A DNA stretch of 64,000 nt from VBAS01 sp964508655 (GTDB taxonomy: Bacteria > Bacteroidota > Bacteroidia > Chitinophagales > Chitinophagaceae): the NCBI GenBank assembly GCA_964508655.1, contig CAZDUO010000001.1, positions 1-64,000 on the forward strand, in the 5' to 3' direction. Of this stretch, positions 26,023-33,786 are shown in pieces. The stretch's first letter is position 1. Every line of letters starts with the position of its first letter. Under the pieces are notes generated by a model, which was not told the DNA's origin, did no database searches, and saw only the letters and a program-made list of their open reading frames with translations. The position numbers and the translations under genes are program-made.

Positions 26023-26055
26023 GGCCCCTCTAAATCTCCCCAAAGGGGAAACTTT
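26023..26055 (+). repeat. G/C palindrome copy 2 after folD
   Basis: Starts at the base after the folD stop codon: GGGCCCCTCTAAATCTCCCC then AAAGGGGAAACTTT. Plus orientation, at the 3' end of a plus-strand gene. Confidence 0.75.
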
Positions 26056-26097
26056 CCAGCGCACAAACCACAAGGCCAAAACATCCGGGTGGCTTGG

Positions 26098-26105
26098 TAC
26101 CTTTG
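26098..26105 (+). promoter_or_regulatory. -7 promoter box for queE
   Basis: TACCTTTG is an exact match to TAnnTTTG, 6 nt before the queE ATG (26112); no matching -33 TTTG. An ATG at 26107 opens only a two-codon frame (ATG GAA TGA) that overlaps the queE start. Confidence 0.5.
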
Positions 26106-26111
26106 CATGGA

Positions 26112-26747
26112 ATGAAATCCGAAATTATACCTCCGAAATCAGAAATTACAACATCGCTTCCTGTGATGGAGCACTTCTACACCCTGCAGGGTGAAGGCTA
26201 TCACCAGGGCAGGGCGGCTTATTTCATTCGCCTCGGCGGCTGCGATGTGGGTTGTGTGTGGTGCGATGTGAAAGACAGCTGGAATGCAGAGAAACACCCG
26301 AAGTATGAGGTTCGAAGTTTGAGGTTGGAAGTTGAGAAAACGCCTGCACAAATTGTTGTCATCACGGGTGGCGAACCATTGATGCATGATTTAACTGAAT
26401 TGACGAAAGAATTACAGGAAGCGGGATATAAAACCCATCTTGAAACTTCCGGAGCACATCCGCTCAGCGGCTCATGGGACTGGATTTGTCTTTCGCCAAA
26501 AAAATTTATGGCGCCACTGCCCTCAATCATTCCGCTGGCTCATGAACTGAAAGTGGTTGTTTTCAACAAAAGTGATTTTGCCTGGGCCGAAAAATATGCG
26601 GCGCTGGTATCTTCATCATGCAAATTGTATTTGCAACCCGAATGGGACAATGCAGCTAAGATGACGCCGCTGATTACTGATTACATCAAAACTCACCCGA
26701 AGTGGGAACTCAGTCTGCAGATACACAAGTATATTAATGTGCCTTGA
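26112..26747 (+). CDS. queE: 7-carboxy-7-deazaguanine synthase (radical SAM)
   Basis: 211 aa. It converts 6-carboxy-tetrahydropterin to 7-carboxy-7-deazaguanine in queuosine biosynthesis. The FYTLQGEGYHQGRAAYFIRL motif leads into the Fe-S cysteines GGCDVGCVWCD (CX3CX2C), followed by ITGGEPLMHD and LETSGAHPL. The core resembles other Bacteroidota QueE proteins. Two stretches look foreign: the N-terminal MKSEIIPPKSEI and the KYEVRSLRLEVEK segment (about 65-77) after the cysteines are encoded by degenerate short-period repeat DNA (26112-26150 and 26304-26336). The start ATG follows an exact -7 box. Confidence 0.93.
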   Translation: MKSEIIPPKSEITTSLPVMEHFYTLQGEGYHQGRAAYFIRLGGCDVGCVWCDVKDSWNAEKHPKYEVRSLRLEVEKTPAQIVVITGGEPLMHDLTELTKELQEAGYKTHLETSGAHPLSGSWDWICLSPKKFMAPLPSIIPLAHELKVVVFNKSDFAWAEKYAALVSSSCKLYLQPEWDNAAKMTPLITDYIKTHPKWELSLQIHKYINVP

Positions 26748-26991
26748 GAGGAAGGAGACAGGAACCAGAATACAGTAGTCAGTAGTGGTGCGTAAGTGAA
26801 AGTTTTTTTTATAAAAAGAATTACAGAAAACCTAAGCTGACAATTCAACAATTTAGCCATTCAGCAATAAAACCATTTAACCATCTAACAATTTAACCAT
26901 CAAACCATTCAACCACGTATTACGTTAACAATTATTTGCCCGCAAAGGAATAAAAATGAAGTAGTTTCGTTAATGTATTTCAGCAATATTC
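26748..26991. repeat. Intergenic region with degenerate tandem repeats
   Basis: No gene seen. At about 26840-26915 a run of ACAATTTAACCATT-like units of 10-13 bp repeats imperfectly five or six times. Upstream, AGTAGTCAGTAGT is another short repeat. A weak -7-like box (TAGTTTCG, 26963-26970) precedes the PorE-like gene. Confidence 0.6.
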
Positions 26992-28917
26992 ATGAAAAAG
27001 CTTTGGCACATACCGGTGTTTACTCTTTGCTTGTTGCTTATTGCCTTTTTTTCACCCGCCCAAAATTATAATCCTTCGAAAGTAAATCCTAAAGCAAAGC
27101 AACTCTATGACCAGGCTATAGCTTACACTCAGGAGGATAATTTCAATAATGCCATCAGCCTGTTTGAACAGGCCATTTACCTCGATTCAAATTATGTGGA
27201 TGCCTATCTGTCACTGGCTGGTGTTTACGGTCAGCTGAAAAAAAGTGCACTCTCTGTTGAGTATTTTGAAAAAGCTCTCGCCAGGGATTCATTTTACTCC
27301 CGGGTGTATAAACTCCCCTATGCCATCAACCTGGCCGGTATAGGAAATTTTGAAAAAGCATTGCAGGTAATCAATGAATATTTGGCAAACCCTAAACTGG
27401 GCGATGTAAGCCGCAAGGCGGGTGAGTTCCGCAAGCGTTGTTTTGAATTTGCCGTGCAGTTTGAAAAAAAACATGCAGGCCGCAAATACAATTTTACACC
27501 GGTCAATTTGGGCGATAAAATAAACAGCCCCGAATCGGAATATCTTCCTTGTCTTACCATTGACGGCAAAGAATTCTTCTTTACACGCCGTGTCCGCGGC
27601 CGCAACGAAGATTTTTTTTCAGCCAAATGGGAAAGTACCGACTGGAAAAAAGCGGCGCCGCTCGGTGGTAATGTAAATACCGACTTCAACGAAGGCGCAC
27701 AAATGATTTCGCAGGACGGCCAGTGGCTGGTGTTCACCGCCTGCAACCGCAAGGATGGCTACGGGAGCTGCGATATTTATATTTCTTTCCATACCCCGCA
27801 GGGATGGAGTGAGGCCGTAAATATTGGAGGAAAAATAAACACTGACCAGTGGGAATCGCAGCCCTGTCTTTCGCCGGATAAACGAGACCTCTATTTTGCC
27901 AGCCGCAGACCGGGCGGCTACGGCGGCAGCGATCTTTATGTTTCGCACCTGTTGCCGAATGGCGAATGGACAACACCCGAAAACCTGGGCCCGCAAATAA
28001 ATACCAGCGGCGATGAAGCCAGCCCCTTTATTCACGCCGATAACCAGACATTGTTTTTTACCTCCAACGGTCTGCAGGGCTATGGCGAGGCCGATTTGTT
28101 TTTTTCAAGAAAAGGACCCAAAGGCGATTGGAGTGTGCCGGAAAACCTGGGCTACCCCATCAACACCATACACAGCGAAGGCACCCTGTTCATTGCCGCC
28201 GATGCCAAAACAGCTTACTATGCCAGCGACCGCAGCGACAGCCGCGGCGGGCTGGATATTTACAGCTTTGAACTGCCCGAATACATAAGGCCATATAAAA
28301 CTCTTTGGGTAAAAGGAAGAGTTTACGACAAAAAATCTACCACCGGTTTGCCCTCTGCCGTTGAGCTGATTGATTTGAAAACAAAACAACTGGTTTCAAA
28401 AGTACAGACAGATGAAAAAGGCAATTACTTCATTACGCTGCCCGTAGGGAAAGATTATGCTTTCAACGTAAACCGCAAAGGTTACCTTTTTTATTCTGAT
28501 AATTTTTTCCTTCGTGACCGTTCGCCTGATTCCACCTACGAAAAAAACATTCCGCTGCAGCCGATTGAACCCAATGCATCGGTAGTGCTGAAAAATATTT
28601 TCTTTGATACAAATAAATACGAGCTGAAACCGGAATCGGAAGCAGAACTGGATAAGGTCGTGCAGCTGCTGAACGATAACCCCACTTTGAAAATCCAGAT
28701 TGGCGGTCATACTGATTATGTAGGCACCGATGCAGATAACCTGAAGCTGAGCGACAACAGGGCAAAAGCGGTAGTGACTTATTTAATAAGTAAGAATATT
28801 AATCCGGCACGTCTTTCATCAAAAGGATACGGTGAATCGCAGCCCGTGGCAACCAACAGCACCGAAGAAGGCCGGGCTTTGAACCGGCGCACAGAGATGA
28901 AAGTCATTAGTCAATAA
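26992..28917 (+). CDS. PorE-like TPR / WD40-like propeller / OmpA-C protein
   Basis: 641 aa. Signal peptide about residues 1-23 (ending SPAQ). TPR region (about 28-155), a beta-propeller of PD40 repeats (about 165-430; DGYGSCDIYIS, GGYGGSDLYVS, GYGEADLFFSR, SRGGLDIYSFEL), a carboxypeptidase-regulatory-like domain (about 437-520), and an OmpA C-terminal peptidoglycan-binding domain (about 530-641) with the binding Asp and Arg in GGHTDYVGTDADN and LSDNRAKAV. This domain order is that of PorE in Porphyromonas T9SS, which tethers the system to peptidoglycan, but paralogues exist, so the assignment is tentative. The last residues (VISQ) and stop are encoded by a short repeat. Confidence 0.85.
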   Translation: MKKLWHIPVFTLCLLLIAFFSPAQNYNPSKVNPKAKQLYDQAIAYTQEDNFNNAISLFEQAIYLDSNYVDAYLSLAGVYGQLKKSALSVEYFEKALARDSFYSRVYKLPYAINLAGIGNFEKALQVINEYLANPKLGDVSRKAGEFRKRCFEFAVQFEKKHAGRKYNFTPVNLGDKINSPESEYLPCLTIDGKEFFFTRRVRGRNEDFFSAKWESTDWKKAAPLGGNVNTDFNEGAQMISQDGQWLVFTACNRKDGYGSCDIYISFHTPQGWSEAVNIGGKINTDQWESQPCLSPDKRDLYFASRRPGGYGGSDLYVSHLLPNGEWTTPENLGPQINTSGDEASPFIHADNQTLFFTSNGLQGYGEADLFFSRKGPKGDWSVPENLGYPINTIHSEGTLFIAADAKTAYYASDRSDSRGGLDIYSFELPEYIRPYKTLWVKGRVYDKKSTTGLPSAVELIDLKTKQLVSKVQTDEKGNYFITLPVGKDYAFNVNRKGYLFYSDNFFLRDRSPDSTYEKNIPLQPIEPNASVVLKNIFFDTNKYELKPESEAELDKVVQLLNDNPTLKIQIGGHTDYVGTDADNLKLSDNRAKAVVTYLISKNINPARLSSKGYGESQPVATNSTEEGRALNRRTEMKVISQ

Positions 28918-29003
28918 TCCTGAGTAAATAGTTCAGAGTATATTTGAAAGCATTTGGGTTGAACTCTAAACTCTGAACTATTAACTATGAACTCCGAACT
29001 CCT
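28900..29003. repeat. Degenerate short-period repeats bridging PorE-like and dprA genes
   Basis: GTCATTAGTCAATAATCC with GAGTAAATAGTTCAGAG at 28902-28937 supplies the PorE-like stop. GAACTCTAAACTCTGAACTA and successive ACTATGAACTCCGAACTC units (28960-29003) supply the dprA start codon and its first codons. Confidence 0.65.
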
Positions 29004-30093
29004 CTACCAGCTTGCCCTTACCGAAGTACCGAACATCGGCTGCGTACATGCAAAAATACTTGCCCAGGAGTTTGGTTCGGCAGAAAAAATTTTCAAGGCC
29101 AAACAACAGGTGCTGGAAAAAATTGAAGGTATCGGTGAAGTAAGAGCCCGGTCTATCAAATCCTTTCAAGATTTTTCAAAAGCCGAAGAAGAAATCGGGT
29201 TTATTGAAAAGTATAAAATCAAACCACTTTTTATCACCGATAAAAATTACCCGCAGCGATTGCTGAACTGTTACGACTCTCCCACCCTGCTTTTTTATAA
29301 AGGCGATGCCGACCTGAACGCTTCTAAAATTGCAGCCATCATCGGCACACGTAATCATACTGAGTACGGTAAGCAGGTTACAGAAAAACTAATTAAGGAC
29401 CTGGCTGCGCAAAACGTAGTTGTCGTCAGCGGCATGGCTTTTGGCATTGATGCGGTGGCACATAAAGCAGCCATTAAAAACAACCTCGTTACAGTGGGTG
29501 TGCTGGCTCACGGCCTCGACCAGATTTACCCGCCGGATCATACGCACCTGGCAAAAGACTTGCTGAAACATGGCGGCGGGCTGCTTACCGAATTCCGGAG
29601 CAAAATAAAACCCGATAAACATAATTTTCCTACACGCAACCGGATTGTTGCCGGCATGGCTGATGCTACCATCGTTATTGAAACCGGCATCAAAGGCGGC
29701 AGCATGATAACTGCGGAGCTGGCCAATGGTTATAACAAAGATGTGTTTGCCGTGCCGGGAAAAGTAAACGACAATAAAAGCGCCGGCTGCAATTTTCTAA
29801 TAAAATCCAACAAAGCCATGTTGCTTACCGATGCACAGGAACTGGTGGAAGTGATGGGATGGGAGGAAAAAAGCCGGAAGTCAGAAGTCAGAAAACAGAG
29901 GGAAATTTTCATTGAACTTTCAAATGATGAAAGAGTGATCGTGGACATCCTGAAAGAAAAAGAACTGGTGCATATTGATGAACTCAATTTGCGCAGCGGC
30001 ATCAGCAGCAGCGCCATGGCGGCAGCTATTCTTAACCTTGAACTGCAGGGCGTAGTTTCTACTTTGCCAGGCAAGCTTTACAAAATGAACTGA
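28987..30093 (+). CDS. dprA: DNA-processing protein DprA
   Basis: 368 aa. It loads RecA on incoming single-stranded DNA in natural transformation. An N-terminal helix-hairpin-helix region (about 1-75), the Rossmann-like DprA/Smf domain (about 80-290) with IIGTRNHTEYG, VVVSGMAFGIDAVAHKAA, FPTRNRIVAGMA and GSMITAELA, and a C-terminal winged-helix domain (about 305-365). The linker (about 296-305, SRKSEVRKQ) is encoded by a GGAAGTCAGAAGTCAGAAA repeat, and the first codons also lie in repeat DNA. It converges with the next lipoprotein gene (3-bp gap). Confidence 0.95.
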   Translation: MNSELLYQLALTEVPNIGCVHAKILAQEFGSAEKIFKAKQQVLEKIEGIGEVRARSIKSFQDFSKAEEEIGFIEKYKIKPLFITDKNYPQRLLNCYDSPTLLFYKGDADLNASKIAAIIGTRNHTEYGKQVTEKLIKDLAAQNVVVVSGMAFGIDAVAHKAAIKNNLVTVGVLAHGLDQIYPPDHTHLAKDLLKHGGGLLTEFRSKIKPDKHNFPTRNRIVAGMADATIVIETGIKGGSMITAELANGYNKDVFAVPGKVNDNKSAGCNFLIKSNKAMLLTDAQELVEVMGWEEKSRKSEVRKQREIFIELSNDERVIVDILKEKELVHIDELNLRSGISSSAMAAAILNLELQGVVSTLPGKLYKMN

Positions 30094-30096
30094 AGA

Positions 30097-30675
30097 TTAC
30101 TGTTTTATTTTATCCAATTCAGCTGTCAGATTGGTAACACCGCTTTTGAGCTTTACATTTTTCAGTTGCCCATCGGTGATCTCAATAATTTTGTCTTCAC
30201 TGTTTTTTGCCGTACCGGAAAATGTACCGCTGATTACTCCGCGAATGGTATCCACTTCGGTAATGATGAAACTGCCGCTCGTAAACGAATAGCTGTCCAT
30301 GATTTTATTATAATCGGGAGTGTACATGCCGTGGGAATTGGTCAGCATACCGCTTTCCTGCAGGTTGTAAGTTCCCGGCACCGATCCGTTCAGGTTTACA
30401 TTGATGGTTCTTTTATCCATATGCATATTACTCACAATATTCAGCCAGGGAACTGCTGTGTTTTCATTCCACAGGAAACGTTGTACTAACCATCCGGCGG
30501 TATTTACCGTTTGCCCGTCTGCTGTAAAAGTAATGTTGACTTCTCCCTGCGCCGGCTTTTCAGTTTTAGGCTGCGCGGCTGCTGGTGCTGATTTTTGTCC
30601 ATCCTGATTATCCTCGCTGCCGCCGCAGGAAATCAGAATTACTGATGCAATACCGTAAAAAATTAATTTTTGCAT
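30097..30675 (-). CDS. Hypothetical lipoprotein with Pro/Ala-rich linker
   Basis: 192 aa. The N-terminus is a lipoprotein signal (SVILISC, Cys at 17), followed by a Gln/Ala/Pro-rich linker (about 20-45) and one beta-rich domain (VNITFTADGQTVN, then GVISGTFSGTAKNSED, and EITDGQLKNVKL). The last two motifs resemble small Bacteroidota lipoproteins in which an F-x-A-x-N strand precedes an ITDG-F segment. No function is assigned. Confidence 0.75.
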   Translation of the reverse strand: MQKLIFYGIASVILISCGGSEDNQDGQKSAPAAAQPKTEKPAQGEVNITFTADGQTVNTAGWLVQRFLWNENTAVPWLNIVSNMHMDKRTINVNLNGSVPGTYNLQESGMLTNSHGMYTPDYNKIMDSYSFTSGSFIITEVDTIRGVISGTFSGTAKNSEDKIIEITDGQLKNVKLKSGVTNLTAELDKIKQ

Positions 30676-30945
30676 AAAATAAAATTTGAATCAATATAAG
30701 GAAAGGTGTGAATTCTGAAAATGACATTGCGCATCTGGTAAAAACCTGACCAGCGCTGCATGGTGGGTACGGGCAGGTGTCGCCACGGATGCTCTTAGCA
30801 GAATTTCAGATTCAGCAATTAAAAGCGGAAAATAACTTTTTCATTCAGGTGGTATTGGTTGAACAGGGCGTTCAAAGGCAGAAACTAATCATGCAGCTTT
30901 CAAACAGGCATATGACAATAAAAAAAATATTCTGCCATCAATAAG

Positions 30946-31026
30946 ATTTCACGCAAAGACGCAAAGGTGCAAAGAACAGACCAGTTAAACTTGACGATTT
31001 GATTTCTTTGCAGCTTTGCGTGAAAT
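30946..31026. repeat. ATTTCACGCAAAG hairpin repeat
   Basis: ATTTCACGCAAAG (30946-30958) plus TGCAAAGAA (30968-30976) pair with TTCTTTGCA and CTTTGCGTGAAAT (31004-31026), giving a 22-bp stem with one 9-nt bulge. The CACGCAAAGACGCAAAG motif is familiar as a dispersed intergenic repeat in Bacteroidota (recalled, not searched). Confidence 0.7.
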
Positions 31027-31074
31027 AAAAAAGCTGAATAGCGTACAGAAAGTACAAGGGTTACTGACGCTTCG

Positions 31075-31119
31075 GTCGGGTCTGACGACTCTGACGAGTA
31101 TCAGACTCCGTCTGAGATG
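31075..31119 (+). repeat. Dispersed GTCTGACGACT repeat, copy A
   Basis: Begins GTCGGGTCTGACGACTCTGA and ends with ATCAGACTCCGTCTGAGATG. The inner GTCTGA/TCAGAC can pair. A second copy in opposite orientation lies at 63374-63414. Confidence 0.75.
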
Positions 31120-31212
31120 CCGATATTTATCGTCGGCGTACGACGCAAGAGAAGCCAAATAGAATCACAACGCCGATTACTAAATTTCATTTCAACACTC
31201 AGGAAAATATTT

Positions 31213-31243
31213 ACTCCCCTTTAGGGGTTGGGGGTTTCTCCCC
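31213..31243 (-). repeat. G/C palindrome copy 3, upstream of guaB
   Basis: TCCCCTTTAGGGG then TTGGGGGTTTCTCCCC. Minus orientation; with copy 4 after the gene it brackets guaB as an inverted pair. It fills the spacer region directly upstream of the guaB -7 box. Confidence 0.75.
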
Positions 31244-31251
31244 TATCTTTG
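31244..31251 (+). promoter_or_regulatory. -7 promoter box for guaB
   Basis: TATCTTTG, an exact TAnnTTTG match, 3 nt before the guaB ATG (31255), predicting a leaderless transcript. The palindrome copy occupies the spacer and -33 position, where only TTTAG is seen. Confidence 0.55.
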
Positions 31252-31254
31252 CAC

Positions 31255-32751
31255 ATGGCAACAATAAATAACCCCGCACAACCACCCATTTCCCAAAAAT
31301 TTTTCGGCGAAGGACTGACGTTTGACGATGTGCTGCTGCTGCCCGGCTACAGCCAGGTGCTGCCGCGTGATGTGGACATCAGCACCCGCCTCACAAGGGA
31401 AATAACACTAAACATTCCGATGCTCTCCGCAGCCATGGATACGGTGACGGAAGCCACGCTGGCCATTGCGCTGGCAAGAGAAGGTGGCCTCGGCATTTTG
31501 CACAAAAACATGGGCATTGAAGAACAGGCGGCACAGGTGCGGAAAGTAAAAAGAAGTGAAAGCGGATTGATACTCGACCCCATCACCCTGCAGGCCAATG
31601 CCACCATCGGTGATGCGCTGCGGCTGATGAAGGAAAATAAAATCGGCGGCATCCCTATCGTGGATAAATCCGGCAAACTGGTGGGCATTCTTACCAACCG
31701 CGACCTCCGGTTTGAAGACAACGCAAAAAGGAAAGTGAGTGAAGTGATGACCAAAGAAAATCTCTTTACTGCACCCGAAGGCACCGACCTTAAAAAAGCG
31801 GAACAGCTTTTCAAAAAAACAAAAGTGGAAAAGCTGCCGATTATTGACAAGCGGGGAAAGCTGAAAGGTCTTTTTACCTACAGCGATATTCTGAAACTGA
31901 AAAGTCATCCCAATGCAGTGAAAGATTCATTCGGCCGGTTGCTGGTCGGCGCCGGTGTGGGTATTACAAGAGATTTGATGGATCGTGTGGCTGCACTGCA
32001 GCAGGTGGGTGCGGATGTGGTTTGCCTTGACAGTGCCCACGGTCACAGCAAAGGAGTGATTAGTGCATTGAAGGAAGTAAAGAAAAATTTCAAGGGGCTG
32101 AATGTGATTGCCGGCAATGCCGGCACGGCAGCCGGGGCAAAAGCATTGGTTGAGGCCGGTGCTGATGCAGTGAAAGTTGGTATAGGTCCCGGTTCTATTT
32201 GTACTACCCGTATTGTGGCCGGAGCCGGTGTGCCGCAGCTTACTGCTGTGATGGAGGCCTGGTCTTTTTTAAAGCAAAAAAATATTCCGCTTATAGCTGA
32301 TGGCGGCATACGCTACACCGGCGATATGGTGAAAGCATTAGCGGCTGGTGCTGATTGTGTAATGATGGGCAGTGTGTTTGCCGGCACGGAAGAAAGCCCC
32401 GGTGAAACGATTATTTATGAAGGAAGAAAATTCAAAGAGTACCGCGGCATGGGCTCGCTGGGCGCCATGAGTACCGGCAGCAGCGACCGCTATTTCCAGG
32501 ATGTGGAAGATGATATAAAGAAATTTGTACCCGAAGGCATTGAAGGCCGGGTAGCGTACAAAGGTTTTCTGAAAGAAGTGGTGTACCAGTTTACCGGTGG
32601 TCTTCGTGCGGGCATGGGCTATTGCGGTGCGAAAAATATTGAGGAGCTTAAGAACTCCACTTTTATACGCATCACCAATGCAGGCATGAAAGAAAGTCAT
32701 CCCCACGATGTGGAAGTGACGAGAGAAGCGCCGAATTACAGCAGGGGGTAA
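31255..32751 (+). CDS. guaB: IMP dehydrogenase
   Basis: 498 aa. It oxidises IMP to XMP with NAD, the committed step to GMP. An N-terminal barrel segment (GLTFDDVLLLPGYSQVLP) is followed by a CBS-domain pair (about residues 95-205: GGIPIVDKSGKLVGILTNRD, EKLPIIDKRGKLKGLFTY) and the catalytic barrel with the active Cys in GPGSICTTRIVAGAGVPQ, IADGGIRYTGDMVKALAAGA and GMGSLGAM. Start at the ATG 3 nt after an exact -7 box; nine extra residues upstream in frame are palindrome DNA. The final codons (Arg-Gly-stop) abut palindrome copy 4. Confidence 0.98.
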   Translation: MATINNPAQPPISQKFFGEGLTFDDVLLLPGYSQVLPRDVDISTRLTREITLNIPMLSAAMDTVTEATLAIALAREGGLGILHKNMGIEEQAAQVRKVKRSESGLILDPITLQANATIGDALRLMKENKIGGIPIVDKSGKLVGILTNRDLRFEDNAKRKVSEVMTKENLFTAPEGTDLKKAEQLFKKTKVEKLPIIDKRGKLKGLFTYSDILKLKSHPNAVKDSFGRLLVGAGVGITRDLMDRVAALQQVGADVVCLDSAHGHSKGVISALKEVKKNFKGLNVIAGNAGTAAGAKALVEAGADAVKVGIGPGSICTTRIVAGAGVPQLTAVMEAWSFLKQKNIPLIADGGIRYTGDMVKALAAGADCVMMGSVFAGTEESPGETIIYEGRKFKEYRGMGSLGAMSTGSSDRYFQDVEDDIKKFVPEGIEGRVAYKGFLKEVVYQFTGGLRAGMGYCGAKNIEELKNSTFIRITNAGMKESHPHDVEVTREAPNYSRG

Positions 32752-32790
32752 AAGCCAAGCCCCCTGTCCCCCTAAAGGGGAGACTTAGGT
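32752..32790 (+). repeat. G/C palindrome copy 4 after guaB
   Basis: Immediately follows the guaB stop: AAGCCAAGCCCCCTGTCCCC then CTAAAGGGGAGACTTAGG. Plus orientation. Confidence 0.75.
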
Positions 32791-33053
32791 TTCATTATAC
32801 TTCTGCATCTGCCCGTTTGCCTTCGCGGAAATTCTGGCGAAAGCAGGCCTTACAAAAATCGGAAAGGTAAGTTGCACATACATCCTGTTCAATGATGAGC
32901 TATCTATAAATTTCTCTGCAACTTCCGCGTTTCCATGGCTAATAGTTGATTGTTTATCCGCCGGCATTATATTCCTTATTTATAAAATAAAGCCCGGTAA
33001 CCCGGGTAAACTTTAAGCTTCATGCTCTATTTTTACACCTGAAATTTTATTCG

Positions 33054-33113
33054 ATGAAAATATACTTTTTAATATTCTCCCTGCTTAATTGATTTATTAG
33101 TTACGCACAAATA
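33054..33113 (+). other. Apparent signal peptide interrupted by TGA
   Basis: An ATG at 33054 is in frame with the gene at 33114 and translates as MKIYFLIFSLLN, stop, FISYAQI. Without the TGA (33090-33092) this would be a classical 18-residue signal peptide ending in YAQ directly before the ATTDDGKRV start of the mature protein. Either the gene is nonsense-mutated or the base is an assembly error. Confidence 0.7.
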
Positions 33114-33689
33114 ATGGCCACTACTGATGACGGCAAGCGGGTTGTATTGCATAATAATGGCAAATGGGAATATAAGAATGATGATACAACTGCAGTATCT
33201 GCAGAAATAAAATATTATACAAAACCTGAAACAGCCAAAACACTGCTGAAATCAGAAAAAAATAATTTCGCCATCTGGTTCGATTCAAAAAAATGGAAAA
33301 AATCAAAAGAGATGGACAACGAGGATGCGGAATTTGAACTGAAACTCTTCAATGGCGACGGGTATGCCATAGTGATAACCGAAAGAATTGAAATAGATAT
33401 CGAGAACTTCAAAGAAATTGCCCTGGAAAATGCCCGTGATGCCGCTCCCGATATTGTTATTGAAAAAGAAGAAAACCGCATAGTGAACGGACAAAAAATA
33501 AAATTCCTTCAGATGGGCGGCTCAGCCATGGGTATTAAACTGGTATACGTGGGCTACTACAGTTCAAATGAATCCGGTACTATACAGCTGATTTGTTATA
33601 CCGGTAAAAACCTGCTGAAAAATTATCTTAAAGATTTTGAAGACCTCATGAACGGGCTGGTTGTGATGCCTGAGGGGGAAAAACAGTAA
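33114..33689 (+). CDS. Hypothetical protein whose signal peptide is cut off by a stop
   Basis: 191 aa from ATG 33114. The start ATTDDGKRVVLHNNGKWEY is the motif usually seen just after the signal peptide of secreted Bacteroidota proteins. A mixed alpha/beta domain follows (NNFAIWFDSKKWKK, EFELKLFNGDGYAIVITERIE, KIKFLQMGGSAMGIKLVYVGYYS, GTIQLICYTGKN). No family recognised. If the upstream TGA is real the protein lacks a secretion signal, so it is either cytosolic or a pseudogene. Confidence 0.7.
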   Translation: MATTDDGKRVVLHNNGKWEYKNDDTTAVSAEIKYYTKPETAKTLLKSEKNNFAIWFDSKKWKKSKEMDNEDAEFELKLFNGDGYAIVITERIEIDIENFKEIALENARDAAPDIVIEKEENRIVNGQKIKFLQMGGSAMGIKLVYVGYYSSNESGTIQLICYTGKNLLKNYLKDFEDLMNGLVVMPEGEKQ

Positions 33690-33786
33690 ACTATTTTTCC
33701 GGCATTCTCTATCATTTACAGCTTCACCTTTTCTTAAAAACCGCCTGGCGGTAATAATCAGTTATATTTACAAAAACATTTTCTTT

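Larger units (their letters stand above)
30676..31243. repeat. 568-bp repeat-rich intergenic region before guaB
   Basis: No gene or RNA recognised. It contains a long hairpin repeat (30946-31026), one copy of a roughly 45-bp dispersed repeat (31075-31119) and the G/C palindrome copy 3 (31213-31243). The guaB -7 box begins at its right edge. Confidence 0.7.

Noticed and set aside
26840..26915. CRISPR-like array
   Set aside because: Units are 10-13 bp and degenerate without unique spacers; a short tandem repeat.
32785..32967. 60-aa minus-strand frame after guaB with AAGGA upstream
   Set aside because: The C-terminal third reads through repeat-like DNA next to a palindrome copy and there is no family match. 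Possible but too weak to call.
32990..33020. CCCGG-TAAC-CCGGG hairpin as a terminator
   Set aside because: Five-bp stem and no T run on either strand.
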